A DNA stretch of 64,000 nucleotides from Prevotella sp. UBA2742 (GCA_002353485.1 DEJS01000012.1:56760-120759); one strand, 5' to 3'. Shown: positions 40,442 through 51,350, counted from the stretch's first letter. Made by a program: numbers and translations. The notes: a model not told the origin generated them from the sequence alone.

Positions 40442-43336
40442 TTGCTTGGCTACGGTGACGGCTGAGTTGGCATTGTCAGAGTAGCCGTCGGCTCCAATTT
40501 CGTCGGCAAAGCCTTGTGTCACGGGAGCACCACCTACCATGACTTTTACCTGGTTGCGGATGCCGGCAGCCTCGAGGGCGTCAATGACCTCCTTCATATA
40601 ACCCATTGTCGTGGTGAGCAGAGCTGACATGCACAGGATGTCGGGCTGGTTTTTCTTGACTTCTTCAATGAACTTGTCGGCGGAGACATCGATGCCGATG
40701 TTGACCACCTCGAAGCCACAGCCTTCGAGCATGGAGGCTACGAGGTTCTTGCCGATGTCGTGCAGGTCGCCCTTGACGGTGCCTATCACCACCTTGCCCA
40801 ACGAGGTGGAGGCGGTGCCGCTGAGCATGGGCTTCAGAATTTCGAGGGCTGCCTTCATGGCGCGGCCGGCCATGAGTAGTTGGGGCACGAAGGCCTTGCC
40901 GTCCTGGAAGCGCTGACCTACCTCGCTCATGGCACGTATCATCTGGCCGTTGATGAGGTCTTGCGGTGCCATGTTATGGGCTATGGCTTCGCGGGTTGCT
41001 GCTGCGGCATCGTCGCTCTTGCCGTGGAGAATAGCCTGGAAGAGCAGCTCGCCGGGCGCTGTCGCCGGAGATTGCTGCGGAGTGCAGTCGGGACAGGCGG
41101 GTGCATGACAGGACGGCGCAGTGTGCTGATGGTCATCATGCGGCTCGGGGATAGTGTTTGTCGTCAGTCCGGGCCGATGCGGCGAGATATACAGCCCCAG
41201 CATGGGTTCTACAGCATTGGCGAAGAAATTGATATGCTGGTCGGTAGTGCCGCAGCAGCCACCGAGAATGTTGAGCCAGTGGCCGTCAATGAGCGGCCAT
41301 ACGTCAGCCAGCAGACTGTCGGGCGACTTGTGGTACTGACCTTGGCTGTCGGGCTGTCCGGCATTGGGATAGAGGCTGATGCGGTAGGGGAACCGTGTTG
41401 CCATCCGTTGCAGCAGCGGTGTCATGCTCTGCACGTCAGACAGACAGTTGAGTCCTATGGAGAACAGAGGTGCGTCGCCCAAGGAGGCAATGAAGTCGAC
41501 GATGTTCTGTCCCAGCATGTTGTAGCCGTCAGGAGTGGAGACCGAGAAGCTGAGCATGACGGGCAGCTCGCGTCCTTTCTGTCGCATGGTTTCCTGTGCT
41601 GCTGTAAGTGCGATGCGGGCTATCTCTACATCGAAGATGGTCTCGATGAGCAAGACGTCTACTCCACCGTCTATGAGTGCATCAATTTGTTCCGAGTACG
41701 CTGCATGGATGGTATTGGCAAGCGACTCATGGCTTACCTTGCCCTCTGCACGCATGAATGTCTGGCTCGTCGGTCCGATGCTTCCGGCAACGAAGCGTGG
41801 CGTGTCGGGGTCGAGCTCCCGGTAAGCGTTTACCGCGTCGCAGGCCAGCCGGCAGGCGGCTAGGTTGATTTCGCGGCAATAGTCCTGCAGACCGTAGTCC
41901 TGCATGGAGATGCGCTGGGCGTTAAAGGTGTTGGTCTCTATCAGGTTGGCTCCTTCTGCCAAATATTTATCGTGGATGTTGCGGATGACGTATGGTGCCG
42001 TCAGCGACAGCACGTCGTTGCAACCTTTGAGGTCTGTGGGATGGTTGGCAAAGCGGCAACCGCGGTAGTCCTCTTCACGCAGCTGGCATTGCTGAATCAT
42101 GGTGCCCATGGCTCCGTCGAGTATCAGGATGCGCTGTTCGGCGGCTTCTTCCAGCGAGACAGGGCTTGACTGTTGCCCGTCGCTGCTGAACTGCTCTTCT
42201 ACAGAGCGTATGATGTCTGCCACCTCGCGGTCGGCATCGTCCATGATGTCTGCCGGGTGCAGGTTACGGCTGTGCTCAAAGTCCTGGACTATCTTCATGG
42301 CTTCTTCCACCTCGTGCTCGTTGTGGAAGTCCATCTCTAAGTGGACGCCGTCGCCACCGATATTGTCGAGCAATGGGCGTAGCTCGTCCAGTGTGACCCA
42401 GCTGGCCAGGATGCTCTTGCCGCCAGTGAGGATGCGTTTGTACAGGTCGTACCACTTGGCATTACCACCCTGCGGTTCGCCCACACCGGGAGTCCACTGG
42501 ATGGCATTCAGCTCTTTTATTTCGAGCAGGGCGTCAAGATGGTGCATGGCGCCCACGCCGTCGAGGTGATAGAGCGTATAGTCTAACTTCTGGCATTGCT
42601 CGCGGATGAATGGCTGTACGAAACGGCGGTAGTCGTCTACGCTGATCATGGTGGAGATGTCGCACTGCAGCTTTGACATCTTGCCTGGAGCCCATGACGA
42701 GAAGTAGCAGAACGCCATCTCGTCACCTTCGCGGATGATGTCGTAGAGCTCGTCGAATACTTGGAAATAGATGTCGTTAATCTGTTGCATCTGGTGTTCC
42801 AGCACTTCGGGCTGCATCACGGTGTCGAGCAATACTTTGTCGGTACCTTTGATGGCGGCCAGTACGTCAAGTCCCTCCATGAGGTCGGGCATACCTACAT
42901 AGTAATGTCCTTGGGCTTTTTGCTTACATGCCTTCAGCAGGTCTTTGTGCAGCAGCCAATTGGGATGATTGCGGTCGAACTTGATGTCATCGGTATAGTT
43001 GGGGTCAGGATGAATCCAGATGGTATCTTCGCCGCCTTCGAAGACACCGCCCAGTATGGCAGCTAAGGAGCCGGGACCTAACTGGGTGTTTGCTACGGGC
43101 AGCATATCAGCCATCAGCGACGAGTGGGCTACGTACCAGTCCAGGTACTCTGCGCGCCATTCGGGGTCGAACCACCGCTGGTTCAGGTCGCGGTAGGGCT
43201 TGGGTGCCGGAATGTCGGCATGGGGCTTTACGCCTTCCTGAAAGTGCTCCCACATGGTGAGTACGATGCCTTTGTGGTTCCACCAGTTGATAAAGTGCTG
43301 TTTAGTCTCGTCGAGATTCTGTTTCCAAGTATTCAT
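40424..43336 (-). CDS. Three-module corrinoid methyltransferase: UroD/MtaA-like + homocysteine S-methyltransferase + B12-binding
   Basis: 970 aa. Residues 1-385: UroD/MtaA-like barrel (LDYTLYHLDGVGAMHHLDAL). Residues 398-720: homocysteine methyltransferase module as at the MetH N-terminus (ILDGAMGTMIQ; NLIETNTFNAQR; zinc Cys in GLNCLSD and LGGCCGTT). Residues 730-756: His/Cys-rich linker (HDDHQHTAPSCHAPACPDC). Residues 762-845: four-helix cap; 851-968: B12-binding with GDLHDIG (Asp857, His859, Gly862). The methyl-THF-binding domain of MetH is absent, and the activation domain is the separate gene opposite. The likely reaction is methyl transfer via cobalamin to homocysteine from a donor brought by the first module. 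The donor is unknown. Confidence 0.88.
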   Translation of the reverse strand: MNTWKQNLDETKQHFINWWNHKGIVLTMWEHFQEGVKPHADIPAPKPYRDLNQRWFDPEWRAEYLDWYVAHSSLMADMLPVANTQLGPGSLAAILGGVFEGGEDTIWIHPDPNYTDDIKFDRNHPNWLLHKDLLKACKQKAQGHYYVGMPDLMEGLDVLAAIKGTDKVLLDTVMQPEVLEHQMQQINDIYFQVFDELYDIIREGDEMAFCYFSSWAPGKMSKLQCDISTMISVDDYRRFVQPFIREQCQKLDYTLYHLDGVGAMHHLDALLEIKELNAIQWTPGVGEPQGGNAKWYDLYKRILTGGKSILASWVTLDELRPLLDNIGGDGVHLEMDFHNEHEVEEAMKIVQDFEHSRNLHPADIMDDADREVADIIRSVEEQFSSDGQQSSPVSLEEAAEQRILILDGAMGTMIQQCQLREEDYRGCRFANHPTDLKGCNDVLSLTAPYVIRNIHDKYLAEGANLIETNTFNAQRISMQDYGLQDYCREINLAACRLACDAVNAYRELDPDTPRFVAGSIGPTSQTFMRAEGKVSHESLANTIHAAYSEQIDALIDGGVDVLLIETIFDVEIARIALTAAQETMRQKGRELPVMLSFSVSTPDGYNMLGQNIVDFIASLGDAPLFSIGLNCLSDVQSMTPLLQRMATRFPYRISLYPNAGQPDSQGQYHKSPDSLLADVWPLIDGHWLNILGGCCGTTDQHINFFANAVEPMLGLYISPHRPGLTTNTIPEPHDDHQHTAPSCHAPACPDCTPQQSPATAPGELLFQAILHGKSDDAAAATREAIAHNMAPQDLINGQMIRAMSEVGQRFQDGKAFVPQLLMAGRAMKAALEILKPMLSGTASTSLGKVVIGTVKGDLHDIGKNLVASMLEGCGFEVVNIGIDVSADKFIEEVKKNQPDILCMSALLTTTMGYMKEVIDALEAAGIRNQVKVMVGGAPVTQGFADEIGADGYSDNANSAVTVAKQLLGKL

Positions 43337-43361
43337 CTTTTTGCCGTGTATTATATAAATG

Positions 43362-43389
43362 TAAGACGTGGGAAGCGTCTAAATGTCAT
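43362..43389 (-). promoter_or_regulatory. ECF-like motif, copy 3 (corrinoid fusion gene)
   Basis: Minus strand ATGACATT-N13-CGTCTTA, 25 nt before the start codon at 43336. Here the N13 also allows an AGACGC/GCGTCT-type hairpin. It overlaps the last base of hemW. Confidence 0.5.
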
Positions 43390-44489
43390 CACACTAACAT
43401 GAGGCTTGCCATAATCATGTCGCTGACGAAGAGTCCCTTGCGGGTCAGCCGTAGCCTTTGGTCAGACAGAAGGAGCAGCCCGTCGGAAAGATAGGGCCGG
43501 GCTTCTTTTAGACAGTAGCTGCGGTGCATGGGTGTGAGGATACTCAGGTCCAGTCCGTCGCTGGTGCGCAGGGCTGTAGTGATGAGGTCGTTGTAGTGGG
43601 TGTCGCCGTCGATGACCTCGCTCTCAAAGGGCCGCTCATCGCGTTCCATGGCAGAGAGATATTGGCGTATGTCGCTTACGTTCCAGCTGCGGCTTTTCCT
43701 GTCGTAGGAATGAGCTCCTGCTCCCAGTCCGATGTAGGGTACGTCATGCCAATAGCCTGAGTTGTGGAGTCCCCTCCAACCTCCTTGGGGGGAGGACTGC
43801 CGTGCGAAATTGGAGATTTCATAGTGTTCGTAGCCCGCTTCTGTCAGCTTGTCTATCAATAGTTCGTACATTTGCCGTTCTGTCTCTTCGTTCGCTGCGG
43901 CAATCCCCATGCGGTGAAGAGGGGTTCCTTCCTCTATCATCAGGCAGTAGGCTGAGATGTGTTCGACGCCAAGAGCCAACGCGTGGTCGATGTCGTGCTG
44001 CCAGTCGTCGATGGTCTCGGAAGGGAAGCCATACATGAGGTCAATGCTGATGTTACGGATGCCGGCCTCTCTAAGGGCATGGACGGCCTGTCGTACCTGA
44101 ACGGCAGAATGACGACGGTGCAGAAACTGAAGGCGCTGGTCGTCGAACGTCTGTGCACCCATGGAGACGCGGTTGACGGGGAGCTGGTGTAATAAAGCAG
44201 TAAACGTATCGGTAACATCGTCGGGATTTACCTCGATGGTCACTTCGGAAGTGGCTGGGGGAAGGATGGCGAAAAGCTGCTGCAGTTGGCTTGTGGTCAG
44301 TTGCGACGGTGTGCCTCCACCTATATATATTGTGTCTATGGGTTCAGATACTTCACAGCTACGCATGTTCCACTCCCGGGCTATGGCTTCTACATATTGC
44401 TGTCGTAGCTGCAAGGCTGTGGTGGAGTAGAATCCACAGTAGATGCAGCGGCTCTTGCAGAAGGGAATATGAATGTAGATGCCTGCCAT
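43389..44489 (-). CDS. hemW: HemW-like radical SAM protein
   Basis: Oxygen-independent coproporphyrinogen oxidase-like protein, thought to be a heme chaperone. The start MAGIYIHIPFCKSRCIYCGFY (ATG 44489) puts the radical SAM CxxxCxxC motif at its usual place; the frame upstream to 44549 is not needed. GGGTPSQL, DLMYGFPSETIDDW and YEISNFARQ follow. Between NFAR and HNSGYW about ten residues (QSSPQGGWRG) come from a degenerate palindromic X arm (43769-43797), where family members usually have a shorter loop. The HemN residues for oxidase activity are not evident. Confidence 0.92.
   Translation of the reverse strand: MAGIYIHIPFCKSRCIYCGFYSTTALQLRQQYVEAIAREWNMRSCEVSEPIDTIYIGGGTPSQLTTSQLQQLFAILPPATSEVTIEVNPDDVTDTFTALLHQLPVNRVSMGAQTFDDQRLQFLHRRHSAVQVRQAVHALREAGIRNISIDLMYGFPSETIDDWQHDIDHALALGVEHISAYCLMIEEGTPLHRMGIAAANEETERQMYELLIDKLTEAGYEHYEISNFARQSSPQGGWRGLHNSGYWHDVPYIGLGAGAHSYDRKSRSWNVSDIRQYLSAMERDERPFESEVIDGDTHYNDLITTALRTSDGLDLSILTPMHRSYCLKEARPYLSDGLLLLSDQRLRLTRKGLFVSDMIMASLMLV
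43769..43797 (+). repeat. Degenerate X arm inserted in hemW
   Basis: GTCCCCTCCAACCTCCTT then GGGGGGAGGAC: the palindrome is kept but the loop differs from the consensus. It is opposite to the gene and in frame. Confidence 0.7.
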
Positions 44490-44535
44490 TGTGCATGCAA
44501 AAGTACTAATAAAGTTTAATATTTGAAAGCTTTCG

Positions 44536-44583
44536 TTGGTTTTTTGCATGAAAATGTCTACCTTTAGCGTCGCTTACGCTAAA
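44536..44583 (+). promoter_or_regulatory. Promoter and leader hairpin of the EF-G2-like gene
   Basis: TTGG (44536-44539) and TACCTTTA (44559-44566) are 19 bp apart. TTTAGCGT-CGCTT-ACGCTAAA (44563-44583) forms a perfect 8-bp hairpin overlapping the -7 box and the start of the transcript. Confidence 0.55.
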
Positions 44584-44607
44584 TATAAACCTAAAAATAT
44601 AAGAAGT

Positions 44608-46767
44608 ATGAAAGTTTATCAGACTAACGAGATTAAAAACATTGCACTCATTGGCAGTGCGGGTAGCGGCAAGACTACTCTTGCCGAAGCAATGGTTTAC
44701 GAGGCCGGTATCACCAAACGTCGTGGCACCGTAGAAGGAAAGAACACCATGAGCGACTATTTCCCTGTTGAGCAGGAATACGGCTATTCGGTGTTCTCTA
44801 CTGTTTTTCATGTGGAGTGGAACAACAAGAAGCTGAACATCATCGACTGTCCGGGCAGCGACGACTTCGTGGGTGGCTCTATTACCGCCATGAACGTAAC
44901 TGACCAGGCCGTCATCCTTGTTAACGGACAGTATGGTCCGGAGGTAGGTACGATGAATGCTTTCCGCAATACAGAGAAGCTGAAGAAACCCGTTATCTTC
45001 CTTGTCAACCAGCTGGACCGCGACAACTGTGACTACGACCAGATTCTGGCTCAGCTGAAGGAGGTGTATGGCAACAACTGTGTGCCCGTACAGTATCCTA
45101 TTGCTACCGGTGCTGGCTTCAACAGCGTTATTGATGTGCTGCTGATGAAGAAATATTCATGGAAGCCAGAGGGTGGTGCCCCCATTATCGAGGATATTCC
45201 TGCAGAGGAGTTGGAGAAGGCCAAGGAGTGGAAGGCCGCTCTCGTTGAGGCTGCCGCTGCCGGTGACGACACGCTGATGGAGAAGTTCTTTGAGAGTGAG
45301 GACCTGAGCGAGGACGAGATGCGTGAGGGTATCCGCAAAGGACTCGTAACGCGCTCTATCTTCCCTGTCTTCTGTGTCTGTGCAGGTCGTGATATGGGTG
45401 TCCGCCGTCTGATGGAGTTCCTGGGTAACGTAGTTCCCTTTGTTTCAGAGATGCCCGTCATCAAGAACGTTGCAGGCAAGGATGTTCCTGCCGATGCTTC
45501 GGCTCCTACTTCGTTGTATTTCTTCAAGACGGGCGTAGAGCCCCACATTGGTGAGGTGCAGTACTTCAAGGTGATGAGTGGCGTGGTGAAGAGCGGTGAC
45601 GACCTGACCAATGCCGACCGTGGCTCTAAGGAGCGCATGGGTACGCTGTATGCCTGTGCTGGCGCTAACCGTATTCAGGTTGACGAGTTGCGTGCTGGTG
45701 ATATAGGCTGTACGGTGAAGCTGAAGGACGTGAAGACCGGCAATACCCTCAATGCCAAGGATGTAGACAATAAGTTCGACTTCATTAAATATCCTAATTC
45801 CAAGTTCTCTCGTGCCATCAAGGCTGTCAACGAGTCAGAGACCGAGAAGATGATGGCTGCCCTGCAGAAGATGCGTCAGGAAGACCCGACATGGGTGGTT
45901 GAGCAGTCGAAAGAATTGCGCCAGATTATTGTTCATGGCCAGGGTGAGTTCCATCTGCGTACACTGAAGTGGCGTATGGAGAACAATGAGAAGATTCAGG
46001 TGGAATATCAGGAGCCGAAGATTCCTTATCGTGAGACCATCACCAAGATGGCTCGTGCCGACTACCGTCATAAGAAGCAGTCGGGTGGTGCTGGACAGTT
46101 TGGTGAGGTACACCTGATAGTCGAGCCTTACACTGACGGTATGCCCGACCCAACCAGCTTCACCATCAACGGTCAGGAGTTCAAGATGAACATCAAGTCG
46201 AAGGAAGAGAAAGACTTGGAGTGGGGTGGCAAGCTTGTATTCATCAACTCTGTTGTTGGTGGCGCCATTGATATGCGCTTCATGCCCGCCATCCTGAAGG
46301 GTGTGATGGAACGCATGGAGCAGGGTCCGTTGACTGGTTCTTATGCCCGTGATGTGCGCGTCATCGTCTACGACGGTAAGATGCACCCCGTTGACTCTAA
46401 CGAACTGTCGTTCATGTTGGCAGCCCGCAATGCCTTCTCGGCAGCCTTTAAGGAGGCAGGTCCTAAGGTGCTGGAGCCTATCTACGACCTGGAGGTGCTC
46501 GTGCCTGCCGATTACATGGGTGATGTGATGAGTGACCTGCAGGGCCGTCGCGCTATCATCATGGGTATGGACAGCGAGAACGGTTATCAGAAGCTGACGG
46601 CTAAGATTCCTCTCAAGGAGTTGGCCAGCTACTCTATCGCTCTCAGTTCGCTGACTGGCGGCCGTGCATCGTTCACCACCCAGTTCTCGAGTTACGAACT
46701 TGTGCCCAACGACATCCAGCAGCAGCTCATTAAGGAGCATGAGGCCGAGATGAAGGACGAGGATTAA
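44608..46767 (+). CDS. fusA2: Elongation factor G paralogue (EF-G2-like)
   Basis: 719 aa from MKVYQTNEIKNIALIGS; the frame upstream to 44536 contains the promoter. All five EF-G domains are present. The GTPase motifs deviate: P-loop GSAGSGKTT in place of AHIDAGKTT, and DCPGSDDF in place of DTPGHVDF, so the catalytic His is Ser; NQLD replaces NKMD. Bacteroides EF-G2 has been described as a translocase without GTPase activity, important when carbon is scarce; these changes fit that class. Its canonical paralogue is not in the window. A perfect hairpin terminator follows. Confidence 0.92.
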   Translation: MKVYQTNEIKNIALIGSAGSGKTTLAEAMVYEAGITKRRGTVEGKNTMSDYFPVEQEYGYSVFSTVFHVEWNNKKLNIIDCPGSDDFVGGSITAMNVTDQAVILVNGQYGPEVGTMNAFRNTEKLKKPVIFLVNQLDRDNCDYDQILAQLKEVYGNNCVPVQYPIATGAGFNSVIDVLLMKKYSWKPEGGAPIIEDIPAEELEKAKEWKAALVEAAAAGDDTLMEKFFESEDLSEDEMREGIRKGLVTRSIFPVFCVCAGRDMGVRRLMEFLGNVVPFVSEMPVIKNVAGKDVPADASAPTSLYFFKTGVEPHIGEVQYFKVMSGVVKSGDDLTNADRGSKERMGTLYACAGANRIQVDELRAGDIGCTVKLKDVKTGNTLNAKDVDNKFDFIKYPNSKFSRAIKAVNESETEKMMAALQKMRQEDPTWVVEQSKELRQIIVHGQGEFHLRTLKWRMENNEKIQVEYQEPKIPYRETITKMARADYRHKKQSGGAGQFGEVHLIVEPYTDGMPDPTSFTINGQEFKMNIKSKEEKDLEWGGKLVFINSVVGGAIDMRFMPAILKGVMERMEQGPLTGSYARDVRVIVYDGKMHPVDSNELSFMLAARNAFSAAFKEAGPKVLEPIYDLEVLVPADYMGDVMSDLQGRRAIIMGMDSENGYQKLTAKIPLKELASYSIALSSLTGGRASFTTQFSSYELVPNDIQQQLIKEHEAEMKDED

Positions 46768-46791
46768 AGCATATTTCGAGTATCTAAAGAA

Positions 46792-46837
46792 AGTGCCGCT
46801 GACATTCCCGATAGTGGGGTGTCAGCGGCACTGTTTT
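46792..46837. terminator. Bidirectional terminator between fusA2 and the esterase gene
   Basis: AGTGCCGCTGACA (46792-46804) pairs perfectly with TGTCAGCGGCACT (46820-46832), followed by GTTTTA. It lies between two convergent genes. Confidence 0.9.
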
Positions 46838-46849
46838 ATTGGCAAATGT

Positions 46850-49103
<2,254 letters not shown>

Positions 49104-49113
49104 CTTTTATTGA

Positions 49114-50028
49114 TTATTCACTCATGTTCTTTATGTATGGTAATTCTCTCAGTTCGCCGAAACCGAAGAACTGCTTGGCATTGTCGCAGAGGAACATACG
49201 CTTTTCACAGTCTTTCAGCTCTTGGCTTTTGGTGACGAAGTCATATGACATTCGGTAGGTGATGGCAGTGATGGTACGCGGATAATCCGAGCCCCACATC
49301 AGTTTCTCCCAGCCTACCTCGTCGGCAGCCTCCTTGATGGCTTTGATAGCAGAGGGGAAGGGGTAGAACTCGTCGTTGAAGAGCCAGGTGATGCCGCCAC
49401 TCTCTATGTAGACATTCTCATGGCGCGCCAGGCGTATCTGGCTCATCCAGTCCGGACGTGTCACCATGCCGAAATGGCCTATGGCAATCTTTAGTTTGGG
49501 ACATTCCTGTATGATGTCTTCCATTTGCCCCACCTGAGCATCGCCGTCCATTAGCTCTATTCCTAAGATGATACCACGTTCTTCCATCAAGCGGCAGAGC
49601 GACATCATCTCTTCATTCAGGAATTGCTGCGGCAGTCGGGCAGCAGGTACTTTTATGCCTCTAAAGCCATTTTGGATAAGGTATCTTGCCTCGTCGAGGA
49701 ATCCTGCTTTCCTGAGTTCGGGCATTCCGAAGCAGAAAAACCGGTCAGGATAGCGCTTCTGAACTTGTGAGAGATAGGTGTTCTGTATGCCGTCGATAAA
49801 CTCCTGCGTGATGACGGCTGCAGAGACCTGGGCGTAGTCCATGTTCGAAAGGAAACGCTCTGCCGTGTTCTGTCCGTCTGTCATCCAGGGGGGGAGCATC
49901 TGGCGCTCTTCACCGAAGAAGAGGCTTCGGCTACGGTTAGGTTCGAGAGGGTGAATGGCAGAACCATTCACCACTGTGTCTACGTTAAGCCACAAATGGG
50001 CGTGTGCGTCAATTATGTATTGGCCCAT
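49114..50028 (-). CDS. Amidohydrolase-2 family protein (sugar lactonase-like)
   Basis: 304-aa TIM-barrel with the N-terminal metal motif IIDAHAHLWLN (HxH) and later ligands in IAIGHFGMV and MWGSDYPRTITA (Asp). The family includes L-fuconolactonase and other sugar lactonases as well as decarboxylases. Its start overlaps the aldo/keto reductase stop by 16 bp. Context (galactose/fucose-dehydrogenase-like partner) favours a lactonase. Confidence 0.85.
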   Translation of the reverse strand: MGQYIIDAHAHLWLNVDTVVNGSAIHPLEPNRSRSLFFGEERQMLPPWMTDGQNTAERFLSNMDYAQVSAAVITQEFIDGIQNTYLSQVQKRYPDRFFCFGMPELRKAGFLDEARYLIQNGFRGIKVPAARLPQQFLNEEMMSLCRLMEERGIILGIELMDGDAQVGQMEDIIQECPKLKIAIGHFGMVTRPDWMSQIRLARHENVYIESGGITWLFNDEFYPFPSAIKAIKEAADEVGWEKLMWGSDYPRTITAITYRMSYDFVTKSQELKDCEKRMFLCDNAKQFFGFGELRELPYIKNMSE

Positions 50029-50960
50029 GATACGCGCTGTTGGTCACCGATGATGTCTTTCACTTCTTGTACCAGCTGCCAATCGATGGGTTCATCAAGA
50101 TAGGCGAGGTTAGTACGGATGGCTTCCGGTCGAGTGGTACTGAACACCGTTGATGCAATGCGGTCGCATGAGCAGGCAAACTGCATGGCGAGTTTCTCGA
50201 TGGGGTAGCCCTTCGCCTTACAGTGGGCAGCAGCTTTTTCGCATGCCCATACCATCAGTTTCGGAGCAGGATGCCAGTCAGGTACACCACGCTCGGTGAG
50301 CAGTCCCATGGAGAAGGGCGAGGCACTGAGCACTCCAACACCGTGCATCTCGAAGAATCCGAGGAAGTCCACCAGTTTGTCGTCGCACAGGCAGAAGTGA
50401 CAGAAGTTCATTACGCTTTCCACTGTTCCGGGCTCTGTATGCTCGATGACCCACTTGAGGTTCTCCAGCTGCAAGTCGGTAATGCCAACGTGACGCACTA
50501 CGCCTTCCTTCTTCAGTTCGTGAAGAGCTGGCAGCGTCTCGTCGACCACCTTCTGTAGCCCGCCTTCCATACGCCCTTGGAACTCGATGTCGTGGACATT
50601 AATAATATCTATGTAGTCGATGTGCAGGCGTTCCAGACTTTCATAGACGCTCTCCTTGGCCCGTTTGGCTGAATAGTCCCATGTGTTGACGCCATTCTTA
50701 CCGTAGCGTCCTACCTTGGTGGAGAGGTAGTATTTGTCGCGGGGAATGTCCTTGAGGGCTTTGCCCAGCACGGTCTCGGCCTTGTAGTGTCCGTAGTACG
50801 GTGACACATCAATGATGTTGATGCCTGCGTCTATGGCGGCAAACACAGCGTCGATGCCTCGATTTTCGTCGAATGAGTGGAACACACCACCCAAAGAAGA
50901 GGCGCCGAAGCCCAGCTCCGACACCTCCATTCCGGTATTACCTAATGTTCTATAATTCAT
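50013..50960 (-). CDS. Aldo/keto reductase resembling L-galactose/L-fucose dehydrogenases
   Basis: 315 aa. The N-terminus LGNTGMEVSELGFGASSLGG and the tetrad region INIIDVSPYYGHYKAETVLG, LSTKVGRYG and DIINVHDIEF closely resemble plant-type L-galactose dehydrogenases, giving catalytic Asp, Tyr, Lys and His. The likely reaction is oxidation of an L-sugar to its lactone by NAD(P)+, which the next gene would open. It is the first gene of a four-gene operon; a TTCACTC-type repeat sits directly upstream. Confidence 0.88.
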   Translation of the reverse strand: MNYRTLGNTGMEVSELGFGASSLGGVFHSFDENRGIDAVFAAIDAGINIIDVSPYYGHYKAETVLGKALKDIPRDKYYLSTKVGRYGKNGVNTWDYSAKRAKESVYESLERLHIDYIDIINVHDIEFQGRMEGGLQKVVDETLPALHELKKEGVVRHVGITDLQLENLKWVIEHTEPGTVESVMNFCHFCLCDDKLVDFLGFFEMHGVGVLSASPFSMGLLTERGVPDWHPAPKLMVWACEKAAAHCKAKGYPIEKLAMQFACSCDRIASTVFSTTRPEAIRTNLAYLDEPIDWQLVQEVKDIIGDQQRVSWANT

Positions 50961-50966
50961 TGTTGA

Positions 50967-51000
50967 GCGGTAGCAAATTTTTCACTCTTCACTTTTCACT
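50967..51000 (+). repeat. TTCACTC-type repeat (R2), intergenic copy
   Basis: GCGGTAGCAAATT then TTTCACTCTTCACTTTTCAC: the same 34-bp string as in purF (158-191), with two differences. It lies between the aldo/keto reductase start and the hypothetical gene. Confidence 0.8.
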
Positions 51001-51004
51001 TCAT

Positions 51005-51259
51005 TTACCAGGGCATCATGTCACGCTCGTCAGGACGGTGAGCCTTGTTGTCGTCGTCCAGGATGTACACCTGCAGGTCGTTGAAATAGCCAGTGGTTTC
51101 CTCTTGCAGGGCCTTCAGCTCGGCCTTGGTGTCTTCAAAGCCCATAAATGTCTTGGCTGATGCGAGGTGGTTGGTGAACTCCAGTTTCTTATTTGCTCTG
51201 TCCAGTACGGAGATCCATTCATCCTTGGTGCGGTCTCCAATCACAAATTTCTTCTTCAT
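51005..51259 (-). CDS. Small hypothetical protein
   Basis: 84 aa, charged and soluble: MKKKFVIGDRTKDEWISVLD, then helix SAKTFMGFEDTKAELKALQE, ending RDMMPW. No domain recognised. It has a good promoter and lies 44 bp upstream of the aldo/keto reductase with the R2 repeat between, so it may lead that operon. Confidence 0.6.
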   Translation of the reverse strand: MKKKFVIGDRTKDEWISVLDRANKKLEFTNHLASAKTFMGFEDTKAELKALQEETTGYFNDLQVYILDDDNKAHRPDERDMMPW

Positions 51260-51288
51260 ATTGATTCGTTTTAATTAGTTTCGTGATG

Positions 51289-51320
51289 CAAAGATACAAA
51301 ATAATTCAGAATAGACAACT
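51289..51320 (-). promoter_or_regulatory. Promoter of the small hypothetical gene
   Basis: Minus strand TATCTTTG (exact -7) at 51289-51296 and GTTG (3 of 4) at 51317-51320, 20 bp apart. Confidence 0.65.
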
Positions 51321-51350
51321 GATTATTGACAATAATTAAACGTAATCGTT

